Source: Pectinatus sp. (GTDB taxonomy: Bacteria; Bacillota; Negativicutes; Selenomonadales; Selenomonadaceae). Taken from it: 17,070 nt of DNA. The stretch is from NCBI GenBank assembly GCA_020025075.1, contig JAHHSR010000035.1:1-17070 (forward strand), in the 5' to 3' direction. This document shows, one piece after another, positions 1-6,406 of this stretch. The notes beneath the pieces were generated by a model, which saw nothing but the letters and a program-made list of their open reading frames with translations, ran no database searches and had not been told where the DNA came from. Positions within the stretch are counted from its first letter, which is position 1, and the number at the start of each line of letters is the position of its first letter. The position numbers and the translations under genes are program-made.

Positions 1-16
1 CTCGAGCGCAAGAAAT

Positions 17-45
17 ATTATACATGGATTAATATAACCTGTCAA
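17..45 (-). promoter_or_regulatory. Consensus sigma-70 promoter reading left off the window
   Basis: On the minus strand a perfect -35 TTGACA (45-40) is followed by a 17-nt spacer and a perfect -10 TATAAT (22-17). Transcription should begin near position 10 and run leftward into a gene outside the window. An exact match to the vegetative consensus with ideal spacing is uncommon and predicts a strong promoter, or one held down by a repressor. The driven gene is not visible. Confidence 0.8.
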
Positions 46-46
46 C

Positions 47-75
47 ACCTTTTTTTAATTTTTTTAAAAAAAGGT
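47..75. repeat. A/T-rich perfect inverted repeat beside the left promoter
   Basis: Two 12-bp arms (47-58, ACCTTTTTTTAA, and 64-75, its exact complement) flank a 5-nt T loop. The palindrome begins two bases upstream of the -35 box of the leftward promoter and lies between it and the rightward peptidase promoter. It could be an operator, a curved or UP-like activating element, or a weak bidirectional terminator. The arms are mainly A and T, so a stable RNA hairpin is not expected. The role is unproven. Confidence 0.5.
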
Positions 76-117
76 CAAATATTTTCATTCAAATTTTATC
101 GCCACTAAGATTGCTTA

Positions 118-126
118 TGGTATAAT
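118..126 (+). promoter_or_regulatory. Extended -10 promoter of the M13 peptidase gene
   Basis: TGGTATAAT (118-126) is a perfect extended -10 element (TGnTATAAT). No good -35 is present 16-18 nt upstream, as is usual for extended -10 promoters. Transcription would start near 133, giving a leader of about 88 nt that contains the Shine-Dalgarno and the hairpin described separately. Confidence 0.6.
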
Positions 127-172
127 TAAGTTATACTGTGCGCACTTTTTAAAGCGGCAGAAACTAAGAGAA

Positions 173-220
173 AGAGGTGAAATTTTCATAATCGTCAAGC
201 GACTTTTATGAAAAAAACGT
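173..220 (+). promoter_or_regulatory. Distant ribosome binding site with bridging hairpin (M13 peptidase)
   Basis: GAGGTGA (174-180) matches the 16S anti-Shine-Dalgarno over 7 nt but lies 40 nt from the ATG at 221. No ATG, GTG or TTG occurs at normal distance after it. The gap holds an inverted repeat: TTTTCATAA (183-191) pairs with TTATGAAAA (206-214), and an inner GTC (194-196) pairs with GAC (201-203) around AAGC. If folded, only AA (181-182) and 215-220 separate the site from the ATG, an effective spacing of 8 nt. The out-of-frame ATG at 208 is buried in the right arm. The pairing is seen in sequence; the function is inferred. Confidence 0.6.
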
Positions 221-2236
221 ATGCTGAGCAAAAAATCACTTTTAAAAAACTTAGCTCTCGCCCTCACTATGGGTGCCTGCTTGAGTTTTTCCCATGTTGA
301 AGCAGCAGCTTCTACCAGTGCAACAACCCCCGTCCCTTCACTCAAGGACAATTTTTATGAGGCCATAAATCATAAGGCCCTCTCCACACATGAAATCGCG
401 CCGACAGAAACGAGCTGGTCTTATTTTAAGGATTTACAACTTAAAAATGAAGCCATCCTAAAAAATGACCTTCTCAAAATCGCTGCTAAGCAGGGTACCT
501 ACAAAAAAGGGTCTGCCGAGCAAAAAATTGCGGGCCTTTATCAGTGCGCCACTGACACGAAATCGCGCAATGAACAATCTCCCGCCATCATCAAAAAACT
601 CCTTGCCCCCATAGAAAAGGCACAAAATACCGCGCAGCTCACTGCTGCATTAAATGAAATCAAAAAACAATACGGCCTCGGCCTATTGCTCGACTACGGC
701 GTCGACCGCCTTCCCGATAAGCCTATCTATGCTGTGCGCTTAGCCGCTGCAACGCCGCTTTTAACACGAGATGATTTATTGAAAGAAACACAACCAGGCA
801 CTTGGCAGGACTACAAGGATTATGTCGCCACTGTGCTCGAAAAAGCGGGACAGACAAAAGAGCAGGCCACAAAAAATGCTTCTGACCTCTTAAAATGGGA
901 ACAAACGATAGCACCCGACCTTTTGACGAGTGAGCAGGAAAACGACGCTACTGTTCAAAATAATATGGTCTCGCACAAAAAGTTTCTCCAGCTCACCAAA
1001 AACATAAATGGAGCTGCCTTTTTAAATAGCTGCGGCATCAGCGGCCAAGAGAAATACTTCCTGGCAGACCCCAAATACCTTCAGGCTCTCGACAATGATT
1101 ACACTGACAAAAATCTCTCCTTGTGGAAAAACTTCTTCATTTTCCAAACAATGAATGCCCTTGCTCCTTATTCCGACATCAATTTGCGCAATGCGGCACG
1201 CGCATATCGCCATAAACGCTATGGTATCCGCAAAAACCGCAGCGATGAAGAGACAAACAGCCTTCTCATTCAAGGCCTCATGCCTTATGAATTTGGTGAA
1301 ATCTACGTCAAAGAACACTGCTCACCTGAAACAATCAAAGACGTGCGCGCCATCATTAACGAAGTGCGTCAAGTCTATCGTCAACGCCTCGAACATAATA
1401 CATGGCTCGACAAGAGCACGCGCGAAATGGCTATCAAAAAAATCGACGATATGAATGTCTTTGTTGGTGGCCCGGCACCTGATGACAAACCTGTCATTGA
1501 CGATATCATTACCGTTACCCCCATCGCCGATGGCGGTACCTTGCTCAGCAATATTTTAAACAATAATCGCCTGCGCCAAGAACAAGTTCATGCCTTAATC
1601 GGCAAAAAATTTGACGATAAAAAATGGTATGGCATCGACCCACAAGATATCAATGCCTGCTATATTGCCATCAACAACAGCATTACCATTCCCGCCGGTA
1701 TTTTACAAGCGCCATTTTACGACCCAAAAGCAGACCGCGCCACAAATCTTGGCGGTATTGGCGTCGTCATTGGCCATGAAATTTCGCACGCTTTCGACCC
1801 CAACGGCAGCATGTTCGACCAAAACGGAAATATGAAAAACTGGTGGACTAAGCACGACCACATCATCTTCGACCAAAAGGCCGCCCGCTTTGCGCCGTAT
1901 TACTCTAAATATTCCGTCGGCTATGGCCTGCACGAAAATGGCAAGCTCGTAACTCCAGAAGCCATTGCCGATTGCGGCGGTCTTTCTGTCATCACGCAGA
2001 TTGTCGGCAATGACAAAGCCGCTCTGCGCGCCGTCTACAAAAATTTTGCCAAAGTCTTTGCTACCAAAATGACTAAGCAGCTCGTCATTTTCCTCGTCCA
2101 GCAGGACCCGCACCCCATTGGCGCTGCTCGCGTCAACGGTGCCCTTTCTTCAACAGATGGTTTTTATACTGCCTATGCCATCGTTCCCGGTGATGGCATG
2201 TATATCGCTCCAAAAGACCGTGTCAAACTCTGGTAA
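221..2236 (+). CDS. pepO: M13 family (neprilysin/PepO-like) zinc metallopeptidase, exported
   Basis: Predicted zinc endopeptidase of family M13, acting on oligopeptides outside the cytoplasmic membrane. It is 671 aa, the usual family length. An N-terminal signal peptide has a KK n-region, a hydrophobic core at about 10-24 and a likely cut after VEA (about residue 28). The catalytic HEISH motif is at 519-523 (zinc ligands H519 and H523, base E520). The third ligand E580 and D584 lie in PEAIADCGG. N478 lies in the NACY stretch that corresponds to the substrate-binding NAYY motif. DPHP (629-632) and R637 correspond to the C-terminal catalytic His/Arg region, and the protein ends in Trp as M13 enzymes do. 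An in-frame TGA at 209-211 forces the start at 221. The gene has its own extended -10 promoter and a strong terminator. The family is certain; the symbol is by family only and the substrate is unknown. Confidence 0.93.
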   Translation: MLSKKSLLKNLALALTMGACLSFSHVEAAASTSATTPVPSLKDNFYEAINHKALSTHEIAPTETSWSYFKDLQLKNEAILKNDLLKIAAKQGTYKKGSAEQKIAGLYQCATDTKSRNEQSPAIIKKLLAPIEKAQNTAQLTAALNEIKKQYGLGLLLDYGVDRLPDKPIYAVRLAAATPLLTRDDLLKETQPGTWQDYKDYVATVLEKAGQTKEQATKNASDLLKWEQTIAPDLLTSEQENDATVQNNMVSHKKFLQLTKNINGAAFLNSCGISGQEKYFLADPKYLQALDNDYTDKNLSLWKNFFIFQTMNALAPYSDINLRNAARAYRHKRYGIRKNRSDEETNSLLIQGLMPYEFGEIYVKEHCSPETIKDVRAIINEVRQVYRQRLEHNTWLDKSTREMAIKKIDDMNVFVGGPAPDDKPVIDDIITVTPIADGGTLLSNILNNNRLRQEQVHALIGKKFDDKKWYGIDPQDINACYIAINNSITIPAGILQAPFYDPKADRATNLGGIGVVIGHEISHAFDPNGSMFDQNGNMKNWWTKHDHIIFDQKAARFAPYYSKYSVGYGLHENGKLVTPEAIADCGGLSVITQIVGNDKAALRAVYKNFAKVFATKMTKQLVIFLVQQDPHPIGAARVNGALSSTDGFYTAYAIVPGDGMYIAPKDRVKLW

Positions 2237-2243
2237 AAAGCAC

Positions 2244-2278
2244 AAAAAAGCGGCCGCGCAATGCGCAGCCGCTTTTTT
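2244..2278 (+). terminator. Rho-independent terminator after the M13 peptidase gene
   Basis: The arms AAAAAAGCGGC (2244-2254) and GCCGCTTTTTT (2268-2278) are exact complements. An inner GCGC/GCGC helix closes an AAT loop. The structure sits 7 nt past the stop codon and ends in six T. It also carries an A run on the other side, so it could work in both directions. Confidence 0.9.
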
Positions 2279-2280
2279 GG

Positions 2281-2289
2281 TGCTATAAT
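2281..2289 (+). promoter_or_regulatory. Extended -10 promoter of the ybaK-DUF805 unit
   Basis: TGCTATAAT is a perfect TGnTATAAT extended -10, placed 2 nt after the peptidase terminator. No -35 is recognisable, because that position falls inside the terminator stem. The predicted start near 2296 gives a leader of about 58 nt containing the Shine-Dalgarno and the hairpin. Confidence 0.6.
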
Positions 2290-2311
2290 AACCTTACAAA
2301 ATACGAAAATG

Positions 2312-2353
2312 AAAGGAGGCAGGCATGCCAAAAGCTTTGGCATGCCTACTGCC
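2312..2353 (+). promoter_or_regulatory. Ribosome binding site with bridging hairpin or 10-codon leader (ybaK)
   Basis: AAAGGAGG (2312-2319) is followed by a perfect 12-bp inverted repeat: AGGCATGCCAAA (2321-2332) against TTTGGCATGCCT (2336-2347), loop AGC. The family-typical ybaK start is ATG 2354, 34 nt from the GGAGG. With the hairpin folded the spacing is 7 nt. Alternatively ATG 2325, inside the left arm, opens a 10-codon leader peptide (MPKALACLLP) whose TGA (2355-2357) overlaps the ybaK ATG in an ATGA junction. Either way this region probably controls ybaK translation. Confidence 0.65.
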
Positions 2354-2830
2354 ATGAAAAATACCAAGACAAATGCTGCCCGCATCTTAGACAGGCTGGG
2401 CATCAGCTATGAAATCCACACCTACGATGTTGACCTCGATGATTTAGGCGCTATTCACGCTGCCCAAGCGGTAGGATGCGATGTCAAAATGGTCTTTAAA
2501 ACGCTCGTTGCTCGCGGCGACAAAACGGGCATTATCATGGCCTGCATACCGGGCGATGCTTCTTTGGATTTAAAAAAACTCGCCGCTATCAGCGGCAACA
2601 AAAAAGCAGAAATGATTCATATGAAAGACCTATTTGCCTTAACCGGCTATGTACGCGGCGGCTGCTCACCGCTAGGAGCCAAAAAGAACTACCCCGTCTT
2701 TATTGATGAAAGCGCCCTCTCTTTGCCGCAAATTTCCATAAGTGCTGGCAAAAGAGGTGAGCAGCTCTGGGTTAATCCCAACGACCTCATCGCGGCTGTC
2801 AAGGCTAAAACGGCGGCTCTGACAAAATGA
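2354..2830 (+). CDS. ybaK: YbaK/EbsC family Cys-tRNA(Pro) deacylase
   Basis: Trans-editing enzyme family that hydrolyses Cys-tRNA(Pro) mischarged by prolyl-tRNA synthetase, in the cytoplasm. From ATG 2354 it is 158 aa, the normal size, and opens with KTNAARILDRLGI like its homologues. Seen motifs: VFKTL with the conserved active-site Lys at 49; the GYVRGGCSPLG signature near the middle; and SAGKRGEQLWVNPNDL towards the C terminus. In-frame ATGs at 2261, 2309 and 2342 exist. The first lies in the peptidase terminator and the others lack a well-spaced Shine-Dalgarno or overlap the leader hairpin, so 2354 is preferred (2342 is possible). The gene shares an ATGA overlap with the DUF805-like gene downstream, implying coupled translation. 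Confidence 0.9.
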   Translation: MKNTKTNAARILDRLGISYEIHTYDVDLDDLGAIHAAQAVGCDVKMVFKTLVARGDKTGIIMACIPGDASLDLKKLAAISGNKKAEMIHMKDLFALTGYVRGGCSPLGAKKNYPVFIDESALSLPQISISAGKRGEQLWVNPNDLIAAVKAKTAALTK

Positions 2831-3762
2831 ACGCCAAATGCCAAAATATCATCAACCGCTTTGACCTTTACTTTTCTAATGAGCAGCGCCTAAATAGAAA
2901 GCGGTTTATTTACGGTCATTTAGCGGCTTTTTTTGCCACCTTGTTCATTGCCACCCTCTTTTTCTCCTGCCGCTTTTTCAGCAGTGCGCCGACTGCCCCC
3001 TTGCCATTTGCGCCATCACTTCTAAAAGTGATTGGACTAGGCCTTTTCGTACAAGATTTTGTCATGAGCTTAAAAGCTGTTTCTTTTATCTTGACTGCAC
3101 TTAGCGTACTTTTGACATTCGGCCGCCTGCGCGATTTAAGCCTTGCCTGGTATTGGGTCTTTCTTTATATTTTGCCCGCCATTAATCTTTTCTTTTTCTT
3201 CTATCTTTGCTGCAAAAAAGGAAAAGAAGCAGAAAATGAAGCAGGCTTTTCTCTACATGGCCTAACTGATGCACAGGCCCTCTTGGTGCCGCGCCGCCCG
3301 CTTTCGCCTAAAAGCTGTGCGCATTATCTGTTTTGCTGCCAGGGAAGCCTAGCACGCCGCCCCTTTTTTTGGCGCAATTTTCTTCTTTTTTGTGTCACTA
3401 CATGCCTTATCCTCGGTCTCGGTGCAATTTTAGTGAGCATTTTCAGCCTCGGTCTCATCGCCAAAAGTGCTTATCTTATATCTGGCTTTTCACTTGGCTT
3501 TGGTTATCTCTTAGCCTTAACAAGCTGCGCTTCCTGCCTATCCTTAATCATTGCGCTGGCGCATATTTGCGCCAGTTTTTGGCAAGTGCAGCGCTGGCAT
3601 GACCTAAAAAAAAGCGGTGCTTTTTTCCTTTTAACCTTGATTCCCTATCTCTTTCTTATAAGTTTGCCTGAAGGGGGATTTTTTCTTTTTTTCCTTAAAC
3701 TCCTCTTGGCGCTTTGGCTCTTTTGTACCTTAGCCTACCTTTTTTTCATAAGCAGCAAATAA
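2827..3762 (+). CDS. Integral membrane protein with two DUF805-like halves
   Basis: A 311-aa, very hydrophobic protein with about eight membrane segments and unknown function. It looks like an internal duplication of the DUF805 fold. The first half opens with RLNRKRFIYG (21-30) and reaches GRLRDLSLAWYWVFLYILP (99-117). The second opens with GSLARRPFFWRN (173-184) and reaches QRWHDLKKSGAFFLLTLIP (255-273). Both pairs resemble the DUF805 G-R-x-x-R-x-x-F/Y start and RRLHD-G-SGWW-LIP block. The second block is the better match (WHDLKKSG); the first has degenerated. The start ATG overlaps the ybaK stop (ATGA) and has no good Shine-Dalgarno of its own, so translation is probably coupled. It converges on mgtC with a 7-nt gap and no clear terminator. 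Confidence 0.75.
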   Translation: MNAKCQNIINRFDLYFSNEQRLNRKRFIYGHLAAFFATLFIATLFFSCRFFSSAPTAPLPFAPSLLKVIGLGLFVQDFVMSLKAVSFILTALSVLLTFGRLRDLSLAWYWVFLYILPAINLFFFFYLCCKKGKEAENEAGFSLHGLTDAQALLVPRRPLSPKSCAHYLFCCQGSLARRPFFWRNFLLFCVTTCLILGLGAILVSIFSLGLIAKSAYLISGFSLGFGYLLALTSCASCLSLIIALAHICASFWQVQRWHDLKKSGAFFLLTLIPYLFLISLPEGGFFLFFLKLLLALWLFCTLAYLFFISSK

Positions 3763-3769
3763 AATGCTT

Positions 3770-4435
3770 TTAGGAAACCTCGACACTGACTACTGATTTT
3801 AGCTTGGAAATGCGATAAATTATTTCATCATTCGTCAAATCATTTTCATTATAGACAATAAAGCGCAATTTCATCATATCATGCGACAGCTCCGTCACAG
3901 ACATGCCGCGAATGCTAATGCAGTTATCCAAAAAACAGCGATAAAGGCGCGCCATTTGTCCGCTCTCGTCTTGCGCGGTAATTGTAATAATCATATTATC
4001 GTGATATTTGATGAGCTTATCCATATAAGTAAGCGACTTGAGCGCGATAAAGACAATGACAGAAGTAATGACCGCCCCACTGTAATAGCCAATGCCAACC
4101 GCAAGTCCTACACCAGCAACAACCCAAATACAAGCAGCCGTCGTAAGCCCGATAATATTGACGCCTTCCTTCAGTATCGCGCCTGCACCTAAAAAGCCGA
4201 TACCGCTTACGACTTGCGCCGCGATACGCGAGGGATCGGCCAAAGCATTGGCATTAATCTGACTGCCTGTACGCTGCGAGACAATCATGATAAGGCAAGA
4301 ACCGACACAGACTAAAATATTTGTGCGCAGACCTGCTGATTTATGGCGATTTTGTCGTTCATAGCCGATAATGCCGCCCAAAAAAGCTGATAGCAGCAAG
4401 CGCACACCATTTTCCCATTCCGGAACTACTACCAT
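3770..4435 (-). CDS. mgtC: MgtC/SapB family membrane protein with C-terminal ACT-like domain
   Basis: A 221-aa MgtC-family inner-membrane protein. In other bacteria MgtC is linked to survival at low magnesium, acid and intracellular stress, and restrains the F-type ATP synthase. The membrane domain (about 10-135) shows the family blocks GYERQ-x4-SAGLRTN (24-39), DPSRIAAQVVSGIGFLGAGAI (68-88) and the GLTTAACIW block (96-104). A soluble domain (about 146-221) with an alternating beta/alpha pattern fits the ACT-like tail of long MgtC proteins. The start ATG follows AAGGGGTGGGAAA, a good ribosome site. It lies 73 nt downstream of the ABC ATPase on the same strand and may be reached by read-through, but the gap holds inverted repeats that could carry a separate control. 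The symbol is by family; the exact physiological role is not known. Confidence 0.9.
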   Translation of the reverse strand: MVVVPEWENGVRLLLSAFLGGIIGYERQNRHKSAGLRTNILVCVGSCLIMIVSQRTGSQINANALADPSRIAAQVVSGIGFLGAGAILKEGVNIIGLTTAACIWVVAGVGLAVGIGYYSGAVITSVIVFIALKSLTYMDKLIKYHDNMIITITAQDESGQMARLYRCFLDNCISIRGMSVTELSHDMMKLRFIVYNENDLTNDEIIYRISKLKSVVSVEVS

Positions 4436-4464
4436 TTTCCCACCCCTTTACTGAGCCCAAAAAG

Positions 4465-4508
4465 TTATCAACAATTATGCACAAGTTGTTGATAATTTTG
4501 TTGATAAT
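4465..4508. repeat. Cluster of four TTATnnACA nonamers / inverted and direct repeats
   Basis: TTATCAACAA (4465-4474) and its complement TTGTTGATAA (4486-4495) form a 10-bp inverted repeat. The 11-mer TTGTTGATAAT then recurs directly at 4498-4508. The loop holds TTATGCACA (4475-4483), an exact fit to the DnaA-box pattern TTWTNCACA; the other three copies (TTATCAACA) differ from it at one base. It sits between the ATPase stop codon and mgtC. On the minus strand the stem is followed by CTTTTT, so a weak A/U-rich terminator or an operator for mgtC are simpler explanations. Confidence 0.5.
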
Positions 4509-5324
4509 TCAAAACAATTTTTCCTTCATCCTATCGCCTAGCTGCAAACCGTTCGGAAAAAGTACGGTCTGCGGCTGGGCTTTTTTATTTTCATAAACAT
4601 CGGCTTTAACGCCATAAGCCTTAGCCAAAAGCTCTTTATCAATAACTTTTTGAGCGGGGCCTTGCGCCAAGAGATGACGGTCATCTAAGACAACAGCGTA
4701 ATCGGCATAAATGCGCGCGTGATTAACATCGTGCAAAACCATGATGATTGTCATTCCATGGCGCTTATTCAAGTCCGCCAAAATCTCCATAATTTCAATC
4801 TGATTGGCAATATCGAGATATGTAGTCGGCTCATCTAAAAGTAAAATCTGTGGCTGCTGGCAAATCGCCATCGCCAGCCACACTTTTTGCATCTCGCCTC
4901 CAGAAAGCGTATCAAGGCGCTGCCTGGAAAAATGCTCTAGGCCAAGCTCATAAAGGGCATCTTTAATAATCTTGGCGTCATCTTTTTTCTGCGCTCCCCA
5001 AAATGTGCGATAGGGAAATCGCCCGCAAGACACGAGCTGCTCAACCGTCAAATCTGCCGGCACAGCCTGCTTTTGCGGCAAAACAGCCATCATTTGCGCC
5101 AGGCGGCGAGATGGTATTTTCTCTAATGGCGTGCCCGCTAAAAGCACTTTTCCTGCATGCTTTTTGTTAAAACCGGCAATGATGCGCAACAAAGTCGATT
5201 TGCCGCTGCCATTGGCGCCTAAAATAGCTGTGCGCGCCCCGGCAGGAAAGGCGATATTTATATCCTCTAAAATCATTCGGCCTTGAACTTCAAACCCCAC
5301 ATTTTTCGTCGTAAGTTCCAGCAT
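4509..5324 (-). CDS. ABC transporter ATP-binding protein, FecE/BtuD type
   Basis: Cytoplasmic ATPase subunit of an importer for a corrinoid, haem, siderophore or metal chelate. From ATG 5324 it is 271 aa. Walker A GANGSGKST is at 36-44, the Q-loop near 84, the signature LSGGEMQ at 140-146, Walker B ILLLDEP at 160-166 and the switch His at 198. GTG 5327 is possible, but ATG 5324 is 7 nt from GGAGGG (5337-5332) and overlaps the permease stop as TGATG, so I choose it. It is the last clear gene of the riboswitch operon, directly coupled to the permease. The substrate cannot be fixed from sequence. B12 control and the partner genes favour a corrinoid or cobalt/tetrapyrrole compound. Confidence 0.92.
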   Translation of the reverse strand: MLELTTKNVGFEVQGRMILEDINIAFPAGARTAILGANGSGKSTLLRIIAGFNKKHAGKVLLAGTPLEKIPSRRLAQMMAVLPQKQAVPADLTVEQLVSCGRFPYRTFWGAQKKDDAKIIKDALYELGLEHFSRQRLDTLSGGEMQKVWLAMAICQQPQILLLDEPTTYLDIANQIEIMEILADLNKRHGMTIIMVLHDVNHARIYADYAVVLDDRHLLAQGPAQKVIDKELLAKAYGVKADVYENKKAQPQTVLFPNGLQLGDRMKEKLF

Positions 5325-6316
5325 CACAATTCCCTCCGCAATAAAAAGAGAAAAAATGGCGCCCCGAGCGCAGCCATCAAAATGCCTACCGGCAACTCAA
5401 GCGGCGCAAACGCACAGCGGGCAATCGTATCACTAAAGATTACCACGCCGCTACCTAAAAGAGCTGCCGCAGGAAGCAAAAAGCGATAATCACCGCCAAT
5501 GAGAAGGCGCGCTATATGCGGCATGATAAGACCGACAAAGCCTAAAAGGCCTGCTACGGCGACAGAACTTGCCGCTAATAAGGCGGCAATAGCAGTAAGA
5601 AAAAGGCGCACCTTTTCTACATTCATGCCCAAACCGCGTGCAGTCTCGTCGCCCAGCTGCAAAATATTCAAATAACGGCTCCCCACCATTGCCAAGATGA
5701 GCCCGCAAACTGTATACGGCAAAATAAGCTCGACATGTGGCCACGAACGAGCAGCAAAGCCGCCTACAAGCCACATAAGTGCACCATGTACTCTGTCGCT
5801 ATACAAAACCAAGAGCGCCGATATAAATGCGCCAATAAAAGACGAGACGGCAACGCCAGCTAAAATGATACGCAGCGGCCTAATGCCATTTTTCCACGCC
5901 AAAAGATAAATTGCCACGGCTGCAGCCATGGCGCCGATAAAGGCAGCCGGCGTAATAAGGTAATTATATTGGGGCGCCACAATCATTATAAAAATGCCGG
6001 CAAGGCCTGCACCAGAAGAAATGCCGATGATGTGCGGGTCGGCAAGGGGATTTTTCATAATTGCCTGCAAAATGGCACCGGAAATAGACAAATTTGCTCC
6101 GACTAAGAGAGCGGCCAAAGTGCGGGGCAGGCGAATGTTAATTAAAATCTGTTCGTCTATTCCTGCTGCCCTTCCCGCACCCAAAAGCTGCAGCAAATTT
6201 ATCTGTACGGCGCCACAGCTGAGGCTGATGCCAAAAGAAAGCAACAGCAAAAGAAAAAAGACCCCCAAAAGCCAAAAACGATGGCGCTTCAAGCCGTTAT
6301 CAGCTGACCTTTCCAA
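5324..6316 (-). CDS. ABC transporter permease, FecCD/BtuC type
   Basis: Membrane subunit of the importer, 330 aa and about ten transmembrane helices, typical for FecCD/BtuC. Family landmarks: RLPR (62-65), NPLADPHIIGISSGAGL (89-105), the cytoplasmic coupling segment with DETARGLG (223-230), and GLLGFVGLIMPHIAR (256-270). The reading frame is open further upstream (to 6382), but that stretch runs through the terminator stem-loop at 6338-6370. I therefore place the start at TTG 6316, 10 nt after AAAGGGG (6333-6327); the next good in-frame start would cut into TM1. Its stop overlaps the ATPase start. One permease gene suggests a homodimer, as in BtuC2D2. Confidence 0.88.
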   Translation of the reverse strand: MERSADNGLKRHRFWLLGVFFLLLLLSFGISLSCGAVQINLLQLLGAGRAAGIDEQILINIRLPRTLAALLVGANLSISGAILQAIMKNPLADPHIIGISSGAGLAGIFIMIVAPQYNYLITPAAFIGAMAAAVAIYLLAWKNGIRPLRIILAGVAVSSFIGAFISALLVLYSDRVHGALMWLVGGFAARSWPHVELILPYTVCGLILAMVGSRYLNILQLGDETARGLGMNVEKVRLFLTAIAALLAASSVAVAGLLGFVGLIMPHIARLLIGGDYRFLLPAAALLGSGVVIFSDTIARCAFAPLELPVGILMAALGAPFFLFLLRREL

Positions 6317-6337
6317 GTAAAAAATTCCCCTTTCGTG

Positions 6338-6370
6338 AAAAAAGAAGGCCTGATTTCCATCAAGCCTTCT
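6338..6370 (-). terminator. Intrinsic terminator inside the operon, between binding protein and permease
   Basis: On the minus strand AGAAGGC (6370-6364) pairs with GCCTTCT (6349-6343), an inner TTGAT/ATCAG helix closes a GGAA loop, and six T follow (6343-6338). It lies 37 nt after the binding-protein stop codon and just before the permease ribosome site. It probably lowers permease and ATPase levels relative to the binding protein, as binding-protein operons often do. Confidence 0.85.
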
Positions 6371-6406
6371 CTTATTATACACATCATTATTCTTTCAGTC
6401 CATTTC

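Noticed and set aside
208..290. ATG 208 as a typical MKK start of the M13 peptidase
   Set aside because: It is in a different frame from the peptidase and lacks a well-spaced ribosome site. A frameshift remains possible but is not needed, because ATG 221 gives a good signal peptide.
2261..2353. Longer N terminus for ybaK
   Set aside because: It would begin inside the peptidase terminator, upstream of the extended -10 promoter, and homologues start at the MKNTKTNA position.
6317..6382. Longer N terminus for the permease
   Set aside because: The stretch passes through a full intrinsic terminator, and the added residues precede the normal FecCD start. TTG 6316 has a ribosome site.
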